Source: a marine gamma proteobacterium HTCC2148
Lineage (GTDB): Bacteria > Pseudomonadota > Gammaproteobacteria > Pseudomonadales > Halieaceae
Direction of reading: 5' to 3'
Length of the DNA: 64,000 nucleotides
Assembly (NCBI GenBank): GCA_000156295.1
Contig: DS999224.1
Coordinates: 8,398-72,397 of the forward strand
In this document: piece by piece, positions 19,288 through 26,825 of the stretch
Numbering within the stretch: position 1 is the stretch's first letter
Layout of the letters: each line of letters starts with the position of its first letter
Position numbers and translations under genes: made by a program
The notes under the pieces: generated by a model
What the model saw: only the letters and a program-made list of their open reading frames with translations
Told to the model about the DNA's origin: nothing
Database searches by the model: none

Positions 19288-21177
19288 ATGTTAGGCAAGA
19301 TCATCAAAGTATTACTGGTGGGCATCGTCTTGCTCGCGCTGCCCATTGGGTACTTCGGCTATCAGCTCTACCACACTGGAGAAGACTACGGTCAAAGCCG
19401 GCAGGTGGCCGACAACGCCACCAAACGTAGTACGGCGTATGGCGAAGTGGTCGGGTTTGTTGATCAAAATAGCGCTCACACCTGGATGGGTATTCCCTAT
19501 GCACAGCCTCCTGTTAACGAGTTGCGCTGGCGCGCACCGCTGCCGCCGCAGTCCTGGGAGGGTACTTACCAGGCGCTCCAGGCAGGGGACTTCTGCAAGC
19601 AGTTTGGCTCGCAAATGGAGAGCCGTCCTCCCAGCGAGTGGGGCAAGCCAATTGGCTCAGAAGATTGCCTCAAACTGAACATCTTCGCGCCGGCCTTTGC
19701 AGCCGACGCCGTGCCCGGGGGAGATCAGCGTCTGCCGGTGATGGTGTATGTGCACGGTGGCGGCAACATGGTGGGTTACGCCAACCAGTTCAAATATTCT
19801 GGCACCCAATTGGCGAATACCCACAATGTTATTGTTGTCACGTTTAACTACCGTCTCGGTCCTTTTGGCTGGTTTTCCCATCCGGCACTAAACCAACATG
19901 GTTCCGCTGAAGATCAATCCGGCAACTACGGCAACCTCGACACCATCCGCGCGCTCGGGTGGGTGCAGAACAATATAGAGGCCTTCGGTGGCAATCCGGA
20001 TAACGTGACCTTGTTTGGCGAATCCGCTGGCGGCATGAATACCTTTGTATTACTGGCCTCACCATTGGCAGAGGGGCTTTTCCACAAGGCCATTGTGCAG
20101 AGCGGCATCACCACCAAAACCACTCAGCTGAGCCGTGCTCAAAACTATGTGACTGATACTGAGCCGGGTGACCAATACAGCAGTAAAGAGATTGTGAACA
20201 GTTTTCTGGTGACCGATGGTTTGGCGGCTGACCGCCATGCGGCTACAAAATATCAAAACGGTATGAGTAGCGCTGAAATAAGTAACTATTTGCGGGGCAA
20301 AAGCGCTGAAGAGGTTCTAACCATCTACGATTTCGGCGGCGCGATGGGGCTGCCCAGCGTGCCGCAATTGTTGGCAGACGGTACCGTGATTCCCTCACGG
20401 GAATTGATCCAGGTGTTTGCTAACAGCGCTGACTACAACGATGTCCCCACCATACTGGGCAGTACGCGCGATGAATTCAAAATGCTGGCCGCCATGGATG
20501 ACACCTTTGTCGAGAGTAAATTCGGCGTTTTCCCAAGAATCAAAGACAAGCCTCACCACCAGGCCTACACCAGTTATATCAATGACACTATTAAAGCACT
20601 TGGCGTTGATGAAGTGGCCATCGTCATGAGTAATGGCCAAAACGACCCGGTCTATGCCTACCGCTTCGATTGGGACGAATTGCCTACTATTGCCGGCACC
20701 GACATGCAGGAATTGATGGGTGCGGCCCACGCTTCTGAAATTCCCTTTGTGTTTGGCATGTTCGACGACAGCTTTATGAGCAAGCTGATGTTTGATGAAA
20801 ACAATATTCCAGGTCGCGATGTTCTGTCCAAAAGCATGTCCTCATACTGGGCAGAATTTGCCTATAGCAGCACACCGGGCAGGGGCCGCAGTGGCACCCT
20901 GCCCGAGTGGCGCGCCTGGTCCAACGAATCTGCCGAGGGCGACAAGTACATCATTTTTGATGACGAAAAAGACCACGGTATTCGAATGACGAATAAGGCC
21001 ATTACCCTGGCCGTGTTGCATCAGCGCCTGCTCAGTGACACCCGTTTCCCCGATGCGGACTCACACAGTCAGATGTATGACTGTCTGCTCAAAGACACCC
21101 GCTACTGGAACCTTGAGGAATTTGAAGCGCTCGGTGGCAGCCCTTGCGAAGACGCGATGTTTAGCAGCCTGTTGTAG
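19288..21177 (+). CDS. Carboxylesterase type B
   Basis: 629 residues. A hydrophobic N-terminal segment (about residues 5-25) is a signal peptide or anchor, so the enzyme is periplasmic or membrane-attached. The alpha/beta hydrolase features of the cholinesterase/carboxylesterase B family are present: GIPYAQPPVNELRWRAP, EDCLKLNIF, the oxyanion-hole HGGGNM, NYRLGPFGWF, the nucleophile Ser in GESAGG (about residue 246), a catalytic acid near STRDEFK and the late His in GAAHASEIPFVFG. It hydrolyses carboxylic esters. It lies 43 bp after the TonB receptor, with no terminator between, so co-transcription is likely. Confidence 0.92.
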   Translation: MLGKIIKVLLVGIVLLALPIGYFGYQLYHTGEDYGQSRQVADNATKRSTAYGEVVGFVDQNSAHTWMGIPYAQPPVNELRWRAPLPPQSWEGTYQALQAGDFCKQFGSQMESRPPSEWGKPIGSEDCLKLNIFAPAFAADAVPGGDQRLPVMVYVHGGGNMVGYANQFKYSGTQLANTHNVIVVTFNYRLGPFGWFSHPALNQHGSAEDQSGNYGNLDTIRALGWVQNNIEAFGGNPDNVTLFGESAGGMNTFVLLASPLAEGLFHKAIVQSGITTKTTQLSRAQNYVTDTEPGDQYSSKEIVNSFLVTDGLAADRHAATKYQNGMSSAEISNYLRGKSAEEVLTIYDFGGAMGLPSVPQLLADGTVIPSRELIQVFANSADYNDVPTILGSTRDEFKMLAAMDDTFVESKFGVFPRIKDKPHHQAYTSYINDTIKALGVDEVAIVMSNGQNDPVYAYRFDWDELPTIAGTDMQELMGAAHASEIPFVFGMFDDSFMSKLMFDENNIPGRDVLSKSMSSYWAEFAYSSTPGRGRSGTLPEWRAWSNESAEGDKYIIFDDEKDHGIRMTNKAITLAVLHQRLLSDTRFPDADSHSQMYDCLLKDTRYWNLEEFEALGGSPCEDAMFSSLL

Positions 21178-21209
21178 TGGACTGAAAAATTAAAACTGCC
21201 AACCAAACG

Positions 21210-21232
21210 CGCTGATATTGGCAATATCGGCG
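21210..21232. terminator. Hairpin at the convergent gene boundary
   Basis: A 10-bp stem with one G-U pair (21210-21219 with 21223-21232) around a GGC loop sits 33 bp past the carboxylesterase stop and faces the converging surface-protein gene. There is no T-run, so termination is only a guess. Confidence 0.35.
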
Positions 21233-21317
21233 AATGAATACCTAAAAACGACATAGAATATCGACCCGATATTACCTCCCGCTCAGTCTGGTCTTACCAG
21301 CGATTCACCCTGACTCC

Positions 21318-23774
21318 TCAAGAACTTAATTTTTGTGTACCTCTACGAAGCTTCGATGCCGCGACTGCGGCGGCGAGCGCGCCAAGCAACCACAGCAGCG
21401 GCTGCGGCAGCGTCGGAACCGGTACAGCAGGGATTGCAAGCTTGTATATATTGATCGTGCCAGCCACTGGTCCACCAATAGAGTAAAGGCTGTTCGGGGC
21501 GGACGCCGCTATGATAGTGCAGTCTCCAAGGGTGAGCATGGTTACCTCGAGACTTCCCTGAAATGGAATCGTACACACCGATGGAGTGCTCGATACGTAA
21601 ACGATCACCGGTTGAGGATCAACAGGCGTTTGAGTGGTGGTTGCTGCGGGTGACAGCACGAAGGTCGTGCCCGCCGAAAAGAGCTCTGAATCCTGGGGAT
21701 CGAACAGTAATCCCGGCTTAGTCGGTACGCCGGGGCCGGGTGGCGTCAGGATGTGAAGAACGGACTGTATTGCCGGCACGGCGGGTAGGTAATTGTCATC
21801 ACCCGGCTGTGACGCTTCGATCCGACACGCGCCCGCTCCAGTTATTGTGACGGTAATGCCACTGAGCGTGCAGACGCCGGGTGACAAGGCGCGGTATGAA
21901 ATAGGAAGCCCCGAGGAGGAGGCTGCCTCAGGAGACAGAGGGTATGACGCTCCTGGTATCGCATCCTGAAACAACGGAACCTGAGCTGGAAAATCGATAA
22001 CTTGCGGCTGTTTAGGCGGGACTACCAGGCTAATCGTTTGCGAGACGGGTGTTGCCGGTTCCCAGGTATCATCGCCATTCTGTGTTGCCTCGATTGTGCA
22101 GTTGCCTGCCGCAAACATGGTGATAGTAGCGCCATTTGAGTTGCAGATGCTTGGGCTCAGCGAGCTGTATTCCAGGGGCAGCCCTGAACTCGCGCTCGCC
22201 TTGGGGTTCAGAGCAAAAGTGCTATTGAGAACGAAGTCTTGTGATGCTTGTGGCCCAAACGTTATGTTCTGGGGTCGCTTGAGAATCTCTATTGACGCCG
22301 TTACAGGCCCGCCTAAGGAGTACAGGCTATTTGGAGCAGATGCCGCCACGATCGAACAGGTTCCAACGCTCAGCATTGTGACTTCAGTGCTTCCTCTTAG
22401 CGGTATGGAGCATATCGATGGCGTAGACGAGGCGTAGGCAATTTCGGGCTGCGGGTCTACAGGCGTCTGAGTGGTATTCGCAGGCGGCGTTAACGTGAAA
22501 CTCCCACTAGGTGCAAACACCTCTGAATCCTGCGGATCAAATACCAGGCCTGGATTGGTAGGCACTCCCGGGCTTGGTGTCGAAATCTGCAAGATAGACT
22601 GCGTGACTGGCTCAGCAGGTAAATATGTGCTGTCTCCTGGCTGAGATGCTTCGATCTGGCATTCCCCCAATGAAATCATCGTGACGGTTGTGTCGGTGAT
22701 TGAGCAAACGCCTGCCGTCAGCGTTGTGTAGGTCACTGCCAACCCGGAAGAAGCCGTTGCTTCAGGGCCCAGAGAGTAAGAGCCTGAGGCCGAAAAGTTC
22801 TGAAAAAGAGTGCTTTGCGCCGGGAAATTAATCGTTTGCGGCAGCTTGCCCGATGCGACATCGTAAAGAAATCGGAAAGTAGGGCTTTCTTTTGTCGACC
22901 AACTAAACCCGTCTGAGCTTGTGAGTATTGTGCCCTCGTCGCCTACTGCGATGTATTGACCGGAACCATCATAAGCGACGCCAAAAAGATCGAAGGTGGT
23001 TCCACTATCACTTGGCGTCCAGGTCACTGCGTCGGGGCTAGTCAGGATAGCGCCTTCACGACCAACAACAATGTAAAGATCTGTGCCGTTGTAGACGATG
23101 TCCCGCAGATCTGTATCGGTGCCACTGGGTTGTTCTGCCCACGACCTCGAATCGGGATCACTGGTGGTGAGAATTTTTCCCTTGTCGCCTACTGCAATCC
23201 AGATCGTGTTGTCGTAGGTTATGCCGTAAAGGCCCTCTGCATTATTGGGTTGTGGCGGGTTCTGAGTCCAGGTAGTGGCGTCAGGGCTGGTTAAAACAGT
23301 CGTGGCGATTCCCAGGTCACCGGCAATCGCATAAAGGTTGTTTTGGTTGTAGGCGATATCGAAGAGCGTGAATGAGAAGTTGCTATTGACCGAAGTCCAT
23401 GCGATCCCATCCGGGCTGGTAAGAATACGCCCTCGTCCTCCGGATACAATCCACTGTCCGCCCTCGAAAACGGTGCTCCAGAGCGCGTCATTGTTGCCGC
23501 TAATCTGTTGCATCCAGTTTTGAGCGTCGTTGCTTCTGACAACGGTGCCGGACTGCCCAGATGCTGTCCAGGTATCAACGCCATCAAAGTCTACGCCACG
23601 AAGAGTCTCGGTGGTGTCGCTATCCGCCTCCAACCAAGTGATGCCATCCGAACTATTGAGAATAGTACCCTTGGCTCCCACCGCTACCCACCCTGCCAGG
23701 GCCATAGGACTAGTGACCAGGGCCAAGAGCATAACTGCAATAGTTTTCAACATTCGGGAGGTATACACAGGCAT
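21318..23774 (-). CDS. Secreted repeat protein with IPTL-CTERM-like sorting tail
   Basis: About 818 residues. A signal peptide is followed by about 300 residues of seven short repeats of the type G-x-ILTS-x-DG-x-x-W, a YCF48/sialidase-like propeller. Next come five about-85-residue modules in the order A-B-C-A'-B', each with a Cys pair in patterns such as GVCSI...GECQIEAS. The end is VPTLPQPLLWLLGALAAA followed by KLRR, a sorting tail close to IPTL-CTERM (motif, transmembrane helix, basic end). The protein is probably exported and then anchored or released at the surface. The A/B units are near duplicates of A'/B'. Start codons 23816, 23774 and 23753 all read into the signal peptide; 23774 has a GGA upstream and is used here. 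Confidence 0.72.
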   Translation of the reverse strand: MPVYTSRMLKTIAVMLLALVTSPMALAGWVAVGAKGTILNSSDGITWLEADSDTTETLRGVDFDGVDTWTASGQSGTVVRSNDAQNWMQQISGNNDALWSTVFEGGQWIVSGGRGRILTSPDGIAWTSVNSNFSFTLFDIAYNQNNLYAIAGDLGIATTVLTSPDATTWTQNPPQPNNAEGLYGITYDNTIWIAVGDKGKILTTSDPDSRSWAEQPSGTDTDLRDIVYNGTDLYIVVGREGAILTSPDAVTWTPSDSGTTFDLFGVAYDGSGQYIAVGDEGTILTSSDGFSWSTKESPTFRFLYDVASGKLPQTINFPAQSTLFQNFSASGSYSLGPEATASSGLAVTYTTLTAGVCSITDTTVTMISLGECQIEASQPGDSTYLPAEPVTQSILQISTPSPGVPTNPGLVFDPQDSEVFAPSGSFTLTPPANTTQTPVDPQPEIAYASSTPSICSIPLRGSTEVTMLSVGTCSIVAASAPNSLYSLGGPVTASIEILKRPQNITFGPQASQDFVLNSTFALNPKASASSGLPLEYSSLSPSICNSNGATITMFAAGNCTIEATQNGDDTWEPATPVSQTISLVVPPKQPQVIDFPAQVPLFQDAIPGASYPLSPEAASSSGLPISYRALSPGVCTLSGITVTITGAGACRIEASQPGDDNYLPAVPAIQSVLHILTPPGPGVPTKPGLLFDPQDSELFSAGTTFVLSPAATTTQTPVDPQPVIVYVSSTPSVCTIPFQGSLEVTMLTLGDCTIIAASAPNSLYSIGGPVAGTINIYKLAIPAVPVPTLPQPLLWLLGALAAAVAASKLRRGTQKLSS

Positions 23775-23957
23775 ATAATCCATTAAGCACATCATGCGTG
23801 GGCGATCGATAGTCATAGAGGGTAGTAGAATTTTCGACTTTTACCAAGACTGAATATGCAAGCGTCGACGAACGAATAAGTCAGTACCTTATTTCTACCT
23901 ATGCTCTGCTGGCGTCTGTTCGACTTTATCGATGAGCTTGTTGTTGGAAGCGTAAAG

Positions 23958-24089
23958 ATGACGGTCGGCACGTTAGTGTTCAAAGGCCCGGCAGCAGCCA
24001 TAGCGCAATTAGTGATTGTTTCGCTTCTGTCTTTCTGTCTGGTAAAAGCAGTGATTGTCTGGCGCAGCGCCAAACGCGTTAATCGCTAA
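23958..24089 (+). CDS. Possible 43-residue single-helix membrane protein
   Basis: The reading frame starts at ATG 23958 with GGAAG 7 nt upstream. It encodes one hydrophobic helix (about residues 12-33) and a basic end (WRSAKRVNR), a common build for small membrane proteins. I recognise no family. It could be chance; the evidence is the ribosome-binding site and the helix-plus-basic tail only. Confidence 0.3.
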   Translation: MTVGTLVFKGPAAAIAQLVIVSLLSFCLVKAVIVWRSAKRVNR

Positions 24090-24493
24090 ACTTATTTCTG
24101 TGCGCCTGAATTCGAAAACTGTCTCCGTGACCGGAGCACTAGCTGAATCCTGGTGTCAATGCGCTTGCCAAAGCTTTGACTATCACGAACATCCATAACG
24201 TGACAGTACTTGCTGCTTATGGCATCTTGTTATTGCTGGCACTACAGAAAACTTGAGGTGTGAATGTCAAAAATTCGTTAGCCGATATTGCTTGTCGCAC
24301 TGTTGCTCATGATGGGCCGTAGGCTTGGTATCCTCTATTTTCTCTTGATTAGACTTTTTATGCGGTTCCCGCACAGTTACACCAGTTTAGAAATTGGGAG
24401 CTGCTAAATTACGGAGTTTGGGTCACTAATTACAATTGATAGCACTTTTAACGGTATTGAGAAGGCATGTCACTTCACAAGGAGAGCGCTAAA
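24090..24493. other. Gap of about 400 bp before the OmpA pair
   Basis: No intact gene. An interrupted plus-strand frame around 24264-24410 encodes hydrophobic residues and may be a decayed membrane gene, but it has stops and no family match. The promoter for the following pair must lie here. Confidence 0.3.
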
Positions 24494-24955
24494 ATGAAAA
24501 CCAAGTCAAATCGTATTCCTGCACTGTTATTTTTTTATTTAAGTCTTTGGCTGATTCCTGCTCAAGCGGCTGATCCCATTCAAACGCAATACGGCATTAA
24601 CGGTGAAATGGAAGTCGACTTGCTCAGCGTTAGTGAAAGCGGAGGTATTCTCACTGCCGTTTTTGCCTATCGCAACACTGGCAGCGATAAAATCTCGATC
24701 AGGTATACCGTATCGGAGGTGTACTTTTTAGAGAAATCTGAGGGCAAAAAATATCATGTACTTGTAGATTCAACCGGCGAGCCATTAGCGACGCCATTGA
24801 ACAACAGGTTCATTGGTATACCTTCGTCACAATTTAAGCCCGGGGCCAGAAAACTGGTGTGGTTTAAGTTTCCCGCGCCCCCTGAGGGTAGTGAGACCAT
24901 TGATCTAGTGCTACCGGACGCTTTGCCCTTCGAGAATATAGCCTTGAGCCGATGA
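24494..24955 (+). CDS. Exported protein of unknown function, partner of the OmpA gene
   Basis: 153 residues. A signal peptide ends at AQA-AD. The mature part is a beta-rich domain with YRNTGSDKISIRYTVSEVYF and KLVWFKFPAPPEGSETIDLVLP, reminiscent of DUF4352-like or arrestin-like immunoglobulin folds that follow conserved 'NTG' loops. I do not recognise a named family. GGAGAG 8 nt before ATG 24494 fixes the start. It overlaps the next gene by 4 bp (ATGA), so the two are translationally coupled. Confidence 0.7.
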   Translation: MKTKSNRIPALLFFYLSLWLIPAQAADPIQTQYGINGEMEVDLLSVSESGGILTAVFAYRNTGSDKISIRYTVSEVYFLEKSEGKKYHVLVDSTGEPLATPLNNRFIGIPSSQFKPGARKLVWFKFPAPPEGSETIDLVLPDALPFENIALSR

Positions 24956-25581
24956 AAGGTTTTCTGCCGAGAGCCATATTAATCATCTCGCTTATATTGG
25001 GATTGTCCCAAGTTGCATTGGGTTGGGATCCTGCAAGACCGGACGATCCCGAGGCTCATTTGGCAGCACAGAAAGCACTCACAGATATTCGTCGCTTTCA
25101 TGGAGATGTTCGTGAGCTTCCGGGATTAAAAGATTCAGGATTGGTTTTGCAGGAGAACATTGAAGATCTTCAGCAAGCGCTTGCGACGCTGAATGCTAAA
25201 GTCTTGGACCAAGAGATTCAAATTTCGCTGTCGGCCGACCTCCTGTTTGATTTTGATCAGTATCAGGTTAAACCCGAGGCTGATGCCGAACTGCGAACGC
25301 TGACGACAGTGTTACTCGAGACTGGCAGTGCCCAGGTGCGCATTGTCGGGCACACAGATGCTCTAGGCAGTGAAACTTACAATCAACGGCTATCTGAGCA
25401 GCGCGCAGAATCCATCAAGCGCTGGTTGTTAGGACCGGGCCATATAGGGTCAGATGTAACCATTGAAACTATGGGGAAAGGCGAAAGCGAACCGGTCGCG
25501 CCTAATTCAAATATCGACGGGAGTGACAATGTCGACGGTCGTGCGCTAAATCGGCGGGTCGAGCTTGTCATTCAAACATAG
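24952..25581 (+). CDS. OmpA family peptidoglycan-binding protein
   Basis: 209 residues. A signal peptide (to about residue 24) is followed by a linker region with a predicted helix and then an OmpA C-terminal domain (about 95-209): SADLLFDFDQYQVKPEA, VRIVGHTDALGS and the peptidoglycan-binding helix YNQRLSEQRAESIKRWL, closing with RALNRRVELVI. It should anchor an outer-membrane or periplasmic complex to meso-DAP peptidoglycan. It overlaps the preceding exported protein by 4 bp, so they probably act together. There is no N-terminal barrel. A GCGGGA/TCCCGC hairpin without T-run follows at 25597-25613. Confidence 0.88.
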   Translation: MKGFLPRAILIISLILGLSQVALGWDPARPDDPEAHLAAQKALTDIRRFHGDVRELPGLKDSGLVLQENIEDLQQALATLNAKVLDQEIQISLSADLLFDFDQYQVKPEADAELRTLTTVLLETGSAQVRIVGHTDALGSETYNQRLSEQRAESIKRWLLGPGHIGSDVTIETMGKGESEPVAPNSNIDGSDNVDGRALNRRVELVIQT

Positions 25582-25772
25582 CAACGGTTTATCAGTGCGG
25601 GAATCACTCCCGCGCATCGAGTACGAGGGCACTAAAAATGGACTCGACGCGCCCAACTGGCACTATTAAATCTTAATTCATTCATTAACGCCGATAATTG
25701 CAATGGCTCTGGCTAAGTTGTCGCAGAATTCCTGTCACGATGGAAAAACATGTTTTACCGAGGTGATACAGC

Positions 25773-26177
25773 ATGCTCGAACTTGTCGGACTTGACCATA
25801 TTGTGCTGAGAACTGCTCGCCTCGCACCTATGCTGGATTTTTATTGTGGCGTCCTGGGCTGCGTCATTGAACGCGAGACTTCGCTCGACTTGGGTTTGAC
25901 CCAGTTGCGCGCTGGTGCGGCACTGATCGATCTTGTAGCTGTTGATAGCAAGTTAGGCCGTGTCGGTGGCGAGCCGCCTACCGCTTCGGGGAATAATCTC
26001 GATCACTTTTGTCTGCAGCTCAAACCTCTCTCCGAAAAGGCTATCCTGGGGCACCTGAATGAACATGGTATTAAGTTTGGCGAATTTGCGTCCCGCTATG
26101 GTGCGCAGGGCCAGGGCAATTCGATTTATATTCAAGATCCTGATGGCAATACTGTTGAACTGCGAGTGGCGCTGTGA
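25773..26177 (+). CDS. VOC family (glyoxalase/bleomycin-resistance fold) protein
   Basis: 134 residues, one full vicinal-oxygen-chelate module. Features are LDHIVLRTARLAPMLDFYCGVLGC, HFCLQL and YIQDPDGNTVELR with the expected His, His, Glu metal ligands. It resembles small dioxygenase or lyase family members. The substrate is unknown. Its TGA stop overlaps the GTG start of the following GFA gene, which suggests one transcript. Confidence 0.85.
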   Translation: MLELVGLDHIVLRTARLAPMLDFYCGVLGCVIERETSLDLGLTQLRAGAALIDLVAVDSKLGRVGGEPPTASGNNLDHFCLQLKPLSEKAILGHLNEHGIKFGEFASRYGAQGQGNSIYIQDPDGNTVELRVAL

Positions 26178-26584
26178 AGGGAGCGTGCGGTTGTGGCAAC
26201 ATCGAGCTGCATTGGCAGTTAGTTGATTTATCCCTGGTGCCCAGAGCATGCGCATGTGATTACTGCAGTGGCTACGGCGCCAACTGGGTGAGCAAATCCG
26301 GCACGAGGGTAAGGGCCGTTATACATAATCCGCTGTATTACAGTGTGGTTCGCCAGGGGTCAGAAACTGCAGAATTTCATGAGTGCATGCGCTGCCAATT
26401 GCCGGTTTTTGCCAGTGCTACAGTCGATGAGCAGGACTATGCAGTGATCAATGCCAGTTGTGTTGCGAATCCACGTGGCTTTGGCGATCCTGTGCCCGCA
26501 TTTTTTGGCGCAGAGTCAGTAGAGCAGCGCGCGCAGCGACGCATGCACAACTGGTGTTTGCTGACTCAATTAACTGTAGGGTGA
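26174..26584 (+). CDS. GFA/CENP-V family zinc protein
   Basis: 136 residues. Zinc ligand cysteines are arranged as in the glutathione-dependent formaldehyde-activating fold: ACGCGNIEL, ACDYCSGYGA and ECMRCQLPVF. The start is GTG 26174, which overlaps the stop of the VOC gene by 4 bp. Most family members have no proven activity, although the name comes from formaldehyde-glutathione adduct formation. The final 30 residues diverge from the family. Coupling to the VOC gene hints at thiol or aldehyde handling, but this is inference. Confidence 0.78.
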   Translation: MKGACGCGNIELHWQLVDLSLVPRACACDYCSGYGANWVSKSGTRVRAVIHNPLYYSVVRQGSETAEFHECMRCQLPVFASATVDEQDYAVINASCVANPRGFGDPVPAFFGAESVEQRAQRRMHNWCLLTQLTVG

Positions 26585-26825
26585 TTATCAAACGGTTGAC
26601 ACGTCTATTTGTTCTCGCACGATTCAATTGCATGCAAACAACGATTGTCGCCACTGCCATCATGAGTTTATTCATTATTACTTATGACGACGAGCATCAC
26701 CGCTTAGCTTTCATGACGCCTCCCAGAGGCGTCGCCTAAAAGCCGGTTAATTTCGCACGCCTGATAGATTCTCTGCTATGTTTAAATGAGGTGTTTGAGT
26801 GACTAGATAATAAAGAGTGTGCCGG

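Noticed and set aside
23813-24073. 86-residue minus-strand frame upstream of the surface protein
   Set aside because: Overlaps the better-supported small plus-strand frame and shows no motif or ribosome-binding site.
25597-25613. GCGGGA/TCCCGC hairpin after the OmpA gene as a terminator
   Set aside because: No T-run follows, so termination is not supported; mentioned only in the gene entry.
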